In this document: in pieces, positions 1 to 6,635 of the stretch
Layout of the letters: each line of letters starts with the position of its first letter
How positions within the stretch are numbered: the first letter of the stretch is position 1
From: Microcaldota archaeon
GTDB taxonomy: Archaea; Micrarchaeota; Micrarchaeia; Micrarchaeales; CABMGC01
Reading direction: 5' to 3'
Assembly (NCBI GenBank): GCA_030043435.1
Contig: JASHXR010000067.1
Coordinates: 1-6,835 of the forward strand
Length of the DNA: 6,835 nt
The notes under the pieces: generated by a model
What the model was told of the DNA's origin: nothing
Seen by the model: only the letters and a program-made list of their open reading frames with translations
The model's database searches: none
Position numbers and translations under genes: made by a program

Positions 1-1
1 G

Positions 2-2923
2 CTGGCCCTGCAGGGAGGGCTCTCCTCCATAACGCAGAGGGACTGGAGCAGCATAGGCAGGCGGGGCTCCGGAGCGCGCCCTGCTGCCGCGGCAGGAGCC
101 GGGGCCGCGGCCAAGGAGATAGAGGCCGACTACAGGAAGAGGCTGGCAGAGCTGCGCACCACGCTCTCGAGGCTCAAGGTGGACATGAAGGTGCTGAGGG
201 AGCACGAGAAGGAGGAGGAGGAGCTGGCGGAGAGGCATGCCGAGGAGATGCACCTGCTCAAGGACGCCGGCCCAGAGGAGAGGTCTGCAGTGGCCGCGGC
301 GCACAGGAGGCAGGAGCAGAAGCTGTACGAGCAGCATGAGCGCGAGGAGAGGATGCTGCTCGAGGACGCGGTGACCCCTATCGCAACTGAAGGGAAGGCG
401 GGCAGGGAGAGCGGCAAGAGGGGCAGGTGGTGGGTCCTGCTGCTCGTCTTCGGGCTAATGGTGATAACCTTCGCGACGAGGTTCGAGAACATCAGCGTCG
501 CACCGCAGTACTTCGAGTTCGACCCTTACTTCGATATGGTCTCGACGCAGTACATACTAACATACGGGTACCAGCTCGGCCTCGACACCTCGGCGTGGCC
601 TACCGCAGTGAACGGGACGAACCACAGGGCCGAGCCGCTGATCCCGTATCTCGAGGCCTATTGGTATGACATCGCAGGGCCGCAGCAGCAGGCTACGATA
701 GGCGGCACCGTGGCCATCAGCTCTACAGCGCCTGCGTCGCCAAACACCAACCTCCTCAGCCTCATCTCCTCGTACTATCCGCCCATCGCAGCTGCGCTGC
801 TGGTCTTCATAATCTTCATCATGCTCTACCATCTCTACGGCGACTTCCCTGCGATAATAGGCGCTGTGCTGGCGACAGCCATGCCGGTGCTCATCTCCAC
901 TTTCATAGCAGGGGAGCAGCTCCTCGAGCCTTTCGGCATACTCCTGCTCTTCTTCTTCCTCGCGGCGTACCTGCTGGCTGCTGAGAACCCGAAGGAGCAT
1001 AGGTACGCTGTGCTGGCTGCCATCGCTTTCGCCGCGAACTTCCTCGGCGCGCAGTACTACACCATCCCCGCGGCAATACTGGCCATATACATAATAGTGC
1101 AGGGCCTCTTCAACGTGCTCAAGGACAGGCCGATGCGCGACTTCTACAAGATGAACATAATAGTCATAGCGATCTTCACAGTCATCTTCGCGCTCTACAT
1201 CCCATACGCCGCGACACTGCAGAACAGGATACCGAGCTACTTCGGAGTGCCTACCATCGTCAGCTTCCCGATCGGCGCCCTCCTGGTAGTGGCGCTCTTC
1301 CAGTACCTCCCGGTCCTGCTCAAGAGGTACGGCAAGATGGACTTCGAGATAAACCTCAAGACCTATCTGGTCTGGCTCGCCGTGCTCATCGTCGCGCTGG
1401 TCGCAGCGGTGCTCGCCACGCCTCTCGGCGCTCCTGTCGACGCATATCTCGCCCTCAGCGCGCACTTCACGACGCCGTCAAGCCCGCTCTTCCTGACTGT
1501 GCAGGAGTATGCGCCTACGGGCCTCAACTACGACTTCGGCACAGGCGGGTTCGGCCTCATCGCCGCTTCGATCTTCGGCTACCAGGCCATCCTGTGGCCT
1601 GTGCTTATCGTCTTCGTGCTCATCGAGCTCTACGGCGTCTTCTTCAAGGGCTCGCAGTCTGGGATAATGGTCCTCGCCTTCGTGCTGCCGCTCGCCTTCG
1701 CAGGCATGTCGGAGGCTAAGTACCTGCCCCACTTCGGCGCTGCGTACATAATCTGCATTGCGATAATCTTCGGCGAGGCTATCATGTACATCAGGAGGAT
1801 GGACAACCCGAAGACCCTGCTCTACGCGGTCTATGCCGTCGGCTCCGTTATCATAGTCGCTGAGTTCGTGGCGTATATAGGCCTGGGCGCCCTGCCTGCG
1901 GCCCTGAACCAGAACTGCACAACCATAGACAATGCGGGCAACTCTGTGGGAGCGGACCTCTTCTGCAACACTGTGCCGACGTACTGGCTGAACGCGCTCG
2001 CATGGATGCGCTCCAACGTCGGCCCTACAGCGCCGAGGGTACTGGCATGGTGGGACTACGGCGACTGGATCAACTGGTTCGGCAACTCCAACGCGGTTAT
2101 CAGGGGCGACAACGCAGTGCCGCAGACCGATTATAACGTGGCTGCGAACTACGTCCTGGGCCAGTCCGACGGCTTCGGCCCCGCCAGCCTCGCGGCGTTC
2201 ATGAACGCCTCCCAGGCCAAGTACGTCCTGTTCGACAACGAGCTCGTGCCTAAGTGGGGGGCGCTTGACTTCCTCGCGTGCATAGACATAAACCAGACGA
2301 CGCAGGCATATGCGGAGCAGGAGGGCAAGCTCTACAAGACCGACTATGTGCTGGGCACCTCGCCGTGCGAGACAGAGCACGACCCGGTGGAGGTGCTCGT
2401 GCCGTATAATGTGACGAGCGTCTCTGACTTCTGCTCCATCTCCAACTCCTCTTCGACAAACTCGACTGCGCTCATAGCCATACCGTTCCTAGGCGATGAG
2501 CAGCTCAACTTCACGTACTGCCTGCCGGCCTCCTTCCTGGAGACCGGGAACCCGACGAGGCTGCTCTACCAGAACGGCACCAAGTCCAACGCTGTAGCGA
2601 CGGTAGCGCTCTACGACGGCCTCACCGACGCGGCGCAGAACGAGCCCTTCTACGTCTTCACGCTCATCTACCTGCCGAACGGGCCGAACGACACCGTGAC
2701 CGACGCACCGTCGCAGTTCTACGACTCGAACTACTACAGGGGCTTCTTCCTGGGGAGCCTGCCGGGATTCACGCTCGCATATCCAGACAACTTCACAGGC
2801 GTCAACTACGTGAACACCACAGCTGACATAATGATCTACTCCCTTGACAACTTCTCTGGCACGCTCCCAGCGGAGCAGCAGAAGCCAAGCTATGTAGACA
2901 ACAGCTATGACATGCCGAGCTGA
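2..2923 (+). CDS. aglB: AglB/STT3-type oligosaccharyltransferase, 5' end outside window
   Basis: Catalytic subunit of archaeal N-glycosylation: it moves a glycan from a dolichol-type lipid carrier to Asn in N-X-S/T on the outer face of the membrane. Residues are numbered from the GTG at 179. Seen: a charged helical N-terminus (to about 80), about 13 membrane segments (first 84-102, last about 547-572), and a C-terminal extracellular domain (about 573-914). Motifs: EFDPY (113-117, first acidic motif), TVQE (440-443, the SVSE/TIXE element) and WWDYGDW (624-630, the sequon-binding signature). The usual second D-x-D is here G-E-Q-L-L-E (245-250), an oddity. The C-terminal domain from 600 on carries 11 sequons of its own, and there are six Cys between 580 and 781. 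The frame has no stop back to base 2 and keeps GC-rich third positions, so GTG 179 or ATG 185 is probably not the true start; 973 residues are visible. Family call is secure; the start is unknown. Confidence 0.93.
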   Translation: MALQGGLSSITQRDWSSIGRRGSGARPAAAAGAGAAAKEIEADYRKRLAELRTTLSRLKVDMKVLREHEKEEEELAERHAEEMHLLKDAGPEERSAVAAAHRRQEQKLYEQHEREERMLLEDAVTPIATEGKAGRESGKRGRWWVLLLVFGLMVITFATRFENISVAPQYFEFDPYFDMVSTQYILTYGYQLGLDTSAWPTAVNGTNHRAEPLIPYLEAYWYDIAGPQQQATIGGTVAISSTAPASPNTNLLSLISSYYPPIAAALLVFIIFIMLYHLYGDFPAIIGAVLATAMPVLISTFIAGEQLLEPFGILLLFFFLAAYLLAAENPKEHRYAVLAAIAFAANFLGAQYYTIPAAILAIYIIVQGLFNVLKDRPMRDFYKMNIIVIAIFTVIFALYIPYAATLQNRIPSYFGVPTIVSFPIGALLVVALFQYLPVLLKRYGKMDFEINLKTYLVWLAVLIVALVAAVLATPLGAPVDAYLALSAHFTTPSSPLFLTVQEYAPTGLNYDFGTGGFGLIAASIFGYQAILWPVLIVFVLIELYGVFFKGSQSGIMVLAFVLPLAFAGMSEAKYLPHFGAAYIICIAIIFGEAIMYIRRMDNPKTLLYAVYAVGSVIIVAEFVAYIGLGALPAALNQNCTTIDNAGNSVGADLFCNTVPTYWLNALAWMRSNVGPTAPRVLAWWDYGDWINWFGNSNAVIRGDNAVPQTDYNVAANYVLGQSDGFGPASLAAFMNASQAKYVLFDNELVPKWGALDFLACIDINQTTQAYAEQEGKLYKTDYVLGTSPCETEHDPVEVLVPYNVTSVSDFCSISNSSSTNSTALIAIPFLGDEQLNFTYCLPASFLETGNPTRLLYQNGTKSNAVATVALYDGLTDAAQNEPFYVFTLIYLPNGPNDTVTDAPSQFYDSNYYRGFFLGSLPGFTLAYPDNFTGVNYVNTTADIMIYSLDNFSGTLPAEQQKPSYVDNSYDMPS

Positions 2924-2944
2924 AGCCCGGCCAGGCCGCGCAGA

Positions 2945-2959
2945 GCGGCATTATGCCGC
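2945..2959. repeat. Inverted repeat after aglB
   Basis: Arms of 7 bases (GCGGCAT and ATGCCGC) around a single central T, 21 bases after the aglB stop. It could fold as a GCGGC stem with an ATTAT loop and help end the aglB transcript. It could also be a regulator site, since it sits just upstream of the TATA elements of the next gene. No T-tract follows directly, so a simple terminator is not clearly supported. Confidence 0.4.
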
Positions 2960-2974
2960 ATCTCAACCACGCGC

Positions 2975-2997
2975 GATATAAGGTACTATATAGTATA
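2975..2997 (+). promoter_or_regulatory. TATA-rich promoter for the GT4 gene
   Basis: An A/T-rich island in GC-rich DNA with two overlapping TATA-like elements: GATATAAGG (2975-2983) and the perfect 12-base palindrome TACTATATAGTA (2984-2995). Archaeal initiation about 26 bases downstream would fall near 3004-3016, which leaves a leader of about 50-60 bases before the ATG at 3067. The element is symmetric, so its direction rests on the neighbouring gene. Inferred from sequence only. Confidence 0.55.
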
Positions 2998-3066
2998 ATG
3001 GTATAGAGAGTGTACTGCGGCGCGCTGCCACGCTCATGGCCTGCCGTGCGCCTCAGAGGCGAAGCT

Positions 3067-4221
3067 ATGAAGATGCTCGTGCTGCAGCCGTACCTGAACC
3101 TGATGGGAGGGGTGGACAGGGTCATACTGGAGATAGCGAGGCACTACGACGCGAAGATCTACACGCTAGAATACGACAGGAAGGGGGCGTTCCCAGAGTA
3201 CGCGGGCATGGACATAGAGGTGGTGAAGCCGCGCACCGCGCTGGCGAGGCTGCTTCCCTACAGGGCCTCTCAGGGCCTCACTTACGGATACGGTTTCTAC
3301 AGGATGAGGATAGCAGAGGATTACGACGTGCTGAACCCGCACATCTCGCCGAGCGAGTGGATCAGGCACAGGAACGAGAGGGTGCTCTGGTACTGCCACA
3401 CCCCGCCGCGCGAGGTCTACGACCTCTACCAGGCGAGGATGCAGGGGAGGTCAGCCAGGGACAAGCTCGTGTATGCGGCCATGGCGAAGAGCTATAAGTT
3501 CATAGCCGGGAGGGTAGTCAGGAGGATAGAGGCGATAGCGACCAACTCCAACACCACCAATGCGAGGATAGTGAGATACTTCAATAGGAGCGCAAGCGTC
3601 ATCAACCCTGGCATAGACGCGAAGGGATACCAAGACAACGGCGACGAGAGGTTCTTCCTCTGCCCGTCTAGGATAACGCCGAACAAGAGGCAGGGGTATG
3701 CGATAGACGCGTTCAAGCGCTTCGCAAGGCGGGGCGCGGCGGGAAGGTCCAGGCAGAGGTACAGGCTCGTAATCGCAGGCGCGGTCTCGAAGGACCCAGA
3801 GCATGCGGCCTATCTCAGGAAGCTGCGCGATGAGGCGAGAGGCGCAAGGGTGGAGATACTGGAGAACGTCAAGGAGGGGGAGCTGAGAAGCCTCTACTCA
3901 AGGTGCAGCGCTGTCCTCTTCGCTGCGGTGAACGAGGACTATGGGTTCATACCGCTGGAGGCCATGGCCTCAGGCAAGCCTGTGGTCTCGGTCAACGAGG
4001 GCGGCCCTACCGAGACGATAGAGGACGGGAAGACTGGGTTCCTGGTCAACTCGGCGCAGGAGATGGCGAAGCGGATGGGATACCTCGCTGAGCACCCATC
4101 GCTCGCTGGGCGGATGGGCAGGGACGGGAGGAGGAGGGTGGAGAGCGCCTATACGTGGCGCGCGTTCTTCGAGAAGTTCGACCCGCTCGCGAGGAAGGTG
4201 TCCAGGCAGAAGAGTGAATGA
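3067..4221 (+). CDS. GT4-type (GT-B fold) glycosyltransferase, 384 aa
   Basis: Retaining glycosyltransferase of the GT4 type, which transfers a sugar from a nucleotide-sugar donor, probably at the cytosolic face. Seen, numbered from ATG 3067: an N-terminal acceptor domain with the G-G-V-D-R loop (14-18), CHTPP (110-114), and ATNSNTT (158-164) leading to VINPGID (178-184) at the domain boundary. The C-terminal donor domain has the R and K of PSRITPNKR (200-208), the catalytic E-x7-E pair (E290 and E298 within NEDYGFIPLE), then ASGKPVV and the GGPTE loop (312-316). No membrane segment is evident and the length is normal. The ATG at 3067 is preferred because AGAGG (3055-3059) lies 7 bases upstream. 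The in-frame GTG at 3010 lies within or before the predicted transcription start. Position next to aglB suggests a role in building the lipid-linked glycan. Sugar and acceptor cannot be read from the sequence. Confidence 0.92.
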   Translation: MKMLVLQPYLNLMGGVDRVILEIARHYDAKIYTLEYDRKGAFPEYAGMDIEVVKPRTALARLLPYRASQGLTYGYGFYRMRIAEDYDVLNPHISPSEWIRHRNERVLWYCHTPPREVYDLYQARMQGRSARDKLVYAAMAKSYKFIAGRVVRRIEAIATNSNTTNARIVRYFNRSASVINPGIDAKGYQDNGDERFFLCPSRITPNKRQGYAIDAFKRFARRGAAGRSRQRYRLVIAGAVSKDPEHAAYLRKLRDEARGARVEILENVKEGELRSLYSRCSAVLFAAVNEDYGFIPLEAMASGKPVVSVNEGGPTETIEDGKTGFLVNSAQEMAKRMGYLAEHPSLAGRMGRDGRRRVESAYTWRAFFEKFDPLARKVSRQKSE

Positions 4222-4270
4222 CTTACTGGAGCTGCGGTGAAGAGGCGCAGAAGCGAACCGTGTCGCGCCG

Positions 4271-4279
4271 TTTATAAAG
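4271..4279 (+). promoter_or_regulatory. TATA box of the Kelch-like surface protein gene
   Basis: TTTATAAAG stands out in GC-rich surroundings. Its centre is about 45 bases before the ATG at 4320, so initiation near 4301 would give a leader of roughly 19 bases. It implies the surface protein can be transcribed separately from the GT4 gene. The 98-base gap (4222-4319) shows no other convincing signal; a Shine-Dalgarno sequence before 4320 is weak or absent. Confidence 0.65.
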
Positions 4280-4319
4280 TTTCATCTGCATACCATTACA
4301 GGAAACGGGCGATTAGTAC

Positions 4320-5633
4320 ATGTCTCTGGAAAGGGTTGCATTGGCCATCTCTGCTCTCGCATTGGCGCTCTCTGCAGGGGCGGTCTCTGCGGCATGGTCC
4401 AATGTCACGGCATACCCTTTATCCGTATCGAGTCCCCAGTGCCTTGCATCTTCGACAGCGATCTACTGCCTCGGGGGCAGCACCTCCTACTTCTACGACA
4501 ACGCGACATATTACATGAACATAAGCGGGGCTGGAGCAGGGCAGTGGGTAAACGGCACAGACTATCCGAACAACGTGACTGGACAGAGCTGCATAGGGTA
4601 CTCGGGCATGGCGTACTGCATAGCCGGGGAGAACGTGTCTGGAGTGATCAACGCGACGTACTCGGCGGAGATGGCCGGCAACGGACTGACGGGTTGGACA
4701 GCGCTGGCCAGCTATCCGATCAATGTGACTGACGAGGGCTGCGCGGCATCAGGGGCGCACCTGGCGTGCATCGGCGGCTGGAACGCCTCAGGCTATGCGA
4801 ATGACAGCGTGTACTACACGAACATCGCGGCCAACGTCTTCGCTGCGGCGGTGGTGGCCGGGCCCCAGCCCGGAGCCAACGTGACAGGCGGCATAAACCC
4901 GTTCCCGGCTAACCTCACAGAGGGCTGGGCAGAGGCGCCGCAGTATCCCATAAACATAAGCGATGAGAGCTGCGTAGGGAGCGGCGGATACATCTACTGC
5001 ATAGGCGGCGAGACCGACATAAACTACACAAACGCGACCTACTTCACTCCGATAGGCACGGATGGGACTTCGCAGTGGACCGCGACAACGCCATATCCGC
5101 TGGTCGAGGAGAACATAGGATGTGCCGCATATTCCGGATACGTAATCTGCACAGGCGGGTACAACTCGACAGGGTACTCGAATGAGACCTACTACGCCAG
5201 CCTCTCCGATATAGGGATAGGCAGTTGGACGAGACTTTCAGACTACCCGGCTGCTGTAGCTGGTCCCGGATGCGCAGTGGCCGACGGCACCATCTACTGC
5301 GTAGGTGGCTATGGCGGATACTCATACTACAACTCGACGGAGTCCCTGGGCCTGGGCTTTATCGGACAGCAGGCGCCGACGACGGCGCCTTCGGGCAACG
5401 TGATAAGCGTCGGCACGACCACGGTACCGACAACTACGGTCAACGCCACTACCTCGACCAAGCCGGCAACGGTCGCACAGGCGTCAGGTGGCCAGTCATA
5501 CCTTATATACATAGTCGTAGCTGTCGTCGTGATAGTCGCTGCGGCTGCGTACCTCTACATGAGAAGGCCGGGGAAGCAGGGCGCGCCAAAGGCAGGCGCA
5601 GGCGCAAAGCAGCCTGGCGGTTCTGCCCCCTGA
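4320..5633 (+). CDS. Secreted Kelch-like six-repeat surface glycoprotein with C-terminal membrane anchor, 437 aa
   Basis: Probable cell-surface protein of unknown ligand. Seen: a signal peptide (hydrophobic 7-19, likely cleavage near A24/A25); six Kelch-like repeats starting at W26, W76, W126, W203, W253 and W303; a Thr-rich stalk (about 352-382); a membrane helix (about 394-414); and a short basic cytosolic tail starting RRPGK. Each repeat has W-x5-Y-P, then C-x8-C, then a G-G-like turn (A-G in repeat 2), then an N-x-S/T sequon. The period is exactly 50 residues except for 27 extra residues between repeats 3 and 4. All 12 Cys belong to the C-x8-C pairs. I count 19 sequons, so heavy N-glycosylation by the AglB encoded upstream is likely (inference). 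Six repeats suggest a closed six-bladed beta-propeller. Typical Kelch proteins are cytosolic and lack such Cys pairs. Function (adhesion, sugar binding, envelope structure) is unknown. Confidence 0.88.
   Translation: MSLERVALAISALALALSAGAVSAAWSNVTAYPLSVSSPQCLASSTAIYCLGGSTSYFYDNATYYMNISGAGAGQWVNGTDYPNNVTGQSCIGYSGMAYCIAGENVSGVINATYSAEMAGNGLTGWTALASYPINVTDEGCAASGAHLACIGGWNASGYANDSVYYTNIAANVFAAAVVAGPQPGANVTGGINPFPANLTEGWAEAPQYPINISDESCVGSGGYIYCIGGETDINYTNATYFTPIGTDGTSQWTATTPYPLVEENIGCAAYSGYVICTGGYNSTGYSNETYYASLSDIGIGSWTRLSDYPAAVAGPGCAVADGTIYCVGGYGGYSYYNSTESLGLGFIGQQAPTTAPSGNVISVGTTTVPTTTVNATTSTKPATVAQASGGQSYLIYIVVAVVVIVAAAAYLYMRRPGKQGAPKAGAGAKQPGGSAP
4395..5357 (+). repeat. Six diverged 150-base coding repeats
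   Basis: Coding repeats begin at 4395, 4545, 4695, 4926, 5076 and 5226. The spacing is exactly 150 bases except between the third and fourth, where 81 bases (about 4845-4925) are inserted. Anchors are W, YP, C-x8-C, the G-G turn and the sequon. The DNA copies are diverged, so the duplication is old. Repeats 3 and 4 share the PIN-[VI]-[ST]-DE-x-C stretch. Confidence 0.85.
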
Positions 5634-5655
5634 GTGTGGAGCCCTTAGCATAATC

Positions 5656-5663
5656 TTTATATG
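5656..5663 (+). promoter_or_regulatory. TATA box for tRNA-Ala
   Basis: TTTATATG lies about 41 bases before the mature tRNA 5' end. Initiation 26 bases downstream would fall near 5686, giving a leader of about 15 bases. The 67-base gap between the surface-protein stop and the tRNA shows nothing else clear. Confidence 0.55.
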
Positions 5664-5700
5664 CTGCTGGCGCCATTCCTATACGCCGTCATAGGCCAAT

Positions 5701-5772
5701 GGGCTCCTAGCGCAACGGTAGCGCGCCTGCATGGCATGCAGGAGGTTGCGGGTTCAAATCCCGCGGAGTCCA
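5701..5772 (+). tRNA. tRNA-Ala (anticodon GGC)
   Basis: Complete cloverleaf read by eye. Acceptor 5701-5707 pairs with 5765-5771, including the G3:U70 wobble that is the classical alanine identity element, with discriminator A at 5772. D stem is GCGC/GCGC (5710-5713, 5721-5724). Anticodon stem is CCTGC/GCAGG (5726-5730, 5738-5742) with loop ATGGCAT, anticodon GGC at 5733-5735. T stem is GCGGG/CCCGC (5748-5752, 5760-5764) with loop TTCAAAT. There is no intron, and CCA is not encoded. It decodes GCC and GCU. Confidence 0.97.
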
Positions 5773-5773
5773 A

Positions 5774-5782
5774 TTTCCTTTT
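5774..5782 (+). terminator. T-rich terminator after tRNA-Ala
   Basis: TTTCCTTTT directly follows the tRNA, which suits archaeal termination at T-rich tracts. The rest of the 100-base convergent gap (5773-5872) shows no gene. Read on the minus strand it is pyrimidine-rich near 5815-5835, which may end the opposing transcripts. Confidence 0.45.
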
Positions 5783-5872
5783 AAGACGTAGCCCTGGTAC
5801 TACCCCTCCAAACGATGGGAAATGGAAAGAGATAGTATACTCAAACCAAGCAGGGCATAAAGGCACTGATGT

Positions 5873-6370
5873 TCATTTCACGAACTTCCTGTAGATCCTG
5901 CGGTACTGATACAGCACAGATACGATTAGAATCGCGATTATCGCCAGATATACGTAAAAAAACCACCAAGCGGTACCTTTGCTGTTAATGCTGGAACCTA
6001 TGCTGAACGTCAGGACAAGGCTTAGGAGACCAAGAAAGGCAATGACCAGCGAATGCACAGTAAATATCATGCTGAAGGCTAGGCTCTGTTTGTTCTTACC
6101 GTCTTTCTGATCTCCGATACGGTAGAAGATCGATGGAAGGTTCATGAGATAGGGATATTTCTCAAACATCGTGTATCTGTATTTGATTACCAGAAGGGTG
6201 GCGACCAGTACGCATGTGAATATGAAAGGCGCTATGAACGATGCAGTGCCGGTGGTCCCGAAATAATAGACCCCTGCGACCCAGGCGGAAAGGACAAGCA
6301 GAAACCCGATGGCGATGAGTATCTTGGCTATGCCTTCTAGCCCGTATCTCTTAAGCGTCCTGCTGGCCAT
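5873..6370 (-). CDS. Four-helix integral membrane protein of unknown function, 165 aa
   Basis: Not recognised with confidence. Seen: four hydrophobic segments (about 13-36, 42-63, 98-123, 134-154) and basic ends (start MASRTLKRYG, end RRIYRKFVK). A polar central loop (64-97) contains YPYLMNLPS, then YRIGDQKDGKNK. The N-L-P, G and K spacing of that loop faintly recalls DUF1648-type membrane proteins, but this is a weak resemblance only. The ATG at 6370 has a TATA-like element centred about 26 bases upstream, fitting a leaderless transcript. The gene follows the 69-aa membrane gene by 25 bases on the same strand and converges on the tRNA. Its base composition is less GC-rich than the genes to the left (42-45% in the lines counted, with one line at 60%), which may mark later acquisition or weaker codon bias. 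Confidence 0.8.
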   Translation of the reverse strand: MASRTLKRYGLEGIAKILIAIGFLLVLSAWVAGVYYFGTTGTASFIAPFIFTCVLVATLLVIKYRYTMFEKYPYLMNLPSIFYRIGDQKDGKNKQSLAFSMIFTVHSLVIAFLGLLSLVLTFSIGSSINSKGTAWWFFYVYLAIIAILIVSVLYQYRRIYRKFVK

Positions 6371-6390
6371 AATAGAACCTATCCAGCAAA

Positions 6391-6400
6391 GGTATTTATT
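6391..6400 (-). promoter_or_regulatory. TATA-like element of the 165-aa gene
   Basis: Read on the minus strand as AATAAATACC. Its centre (about 6396) is 26 bases from the ATG at 6370, so transcription may begin at the start codon. It overlaps the stop codon of the upstream 69-aa gene (6396-6398). Confidence 0.5.
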
Positions 6401-6605
6401 GGTTTGTTTGAACGGATAGCCGTCTGTTGCGATACAGCCAGGAAAACAGGCTTATCAAGCCCAGGGCAAGCAGGATCAATCCGATGGCAAGAGTCACTTC
6501 TGCACCTGGAGCCATACGTGCTGCAGACCATATGCCCAATACCGCTATTCCAAAGACGAGGGCAGTGGCTATTACCTTTAGCTCTTCCTTCTTCCTCTTC
6601 TCCAT
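6396..6605 (-). CDS. Small two-helix membrane protein of unknown function, 69 aa
   Basis: No family recognised. It has a charged start (MEKRKKEELK), two hydrophobic segments (about 11-28 and 37-57) joined by a short loop with Ala-Arg-Met-Ala-Pro-Gly, and a basic polar tail (RNRRLSVQTNQ). By the positive-inside rule both ends should be cytosolic. It lies just upstream of the 165-aa membrane gene on the same strand and shares its lower GC content, so the two may work together. A TATA-like element lies about 26 bases before the ATG; GAGGGG (6617-6622) is a possible but distant ribosome site. An opposing open frame (from 6404, +) covers the same bases but looks like a shadow. Confidence 0.68.
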   Translation of the reverse strand: MEKRKKEELKVIATALVFGIAVLGIWSAARMAPGAEVTLAIGLILLALGLISLFSWLYRNRRLSVQTNQ

Positions 6606-6626
6606 GGATAGTGCTTGCCCCTCAAA

Positions 6627-6635
6627 CTTAAAAAA
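6627..6635 (-). promoter_or_regulatory. TATA-like element of the 69-aa gene
   Basis: Minus strand reads TTTTTTAAG. Its centre (about 6631) is 26 bases from the ATG at 6605, which again fits leaderless initiation. The 89-base gap 6606-6694 also holds two short GC-rich hairpin candidates (6655-6668 and 6678-6694) downstream of the deaminase-like gene. Confidence 0.45.

Noticed and set aside
557..2459. Long minus-strand open frames opposite aglB (up to about 300 codons)
   Set aside because: They are low-complexity, Arg/Glu/Val/His-rich mirror readings of a GC-rich gene. The plus strand carries clear membrane helices and AglB motifs.
3010..3066. Alternative GTG start adding 19 residues to the GT4 protein
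   Set aside because: The added residues do not resemble a GT4 N-terminus, and the GTG lies within or before the predicted transcription start; ATG 3067 has a better ribosome site.
4237..4518. Plus-strand frame of 93 codons starting before the surface-protein gene
   Set aside because: It runs through the TATA box and then overlaps the signal peptide in another frame; no protein-like features.
5657..5894. Open frames on both strands across the tRNA, including a minus-strand peptide with SAGFEPATS
   Set aside because: This peptide is what an antisense reading of a tRNA T-arm gives (GGTTCAAATCCCGC); it is a well-known false protein. The plus-strand frame also just reads through the tRNA.
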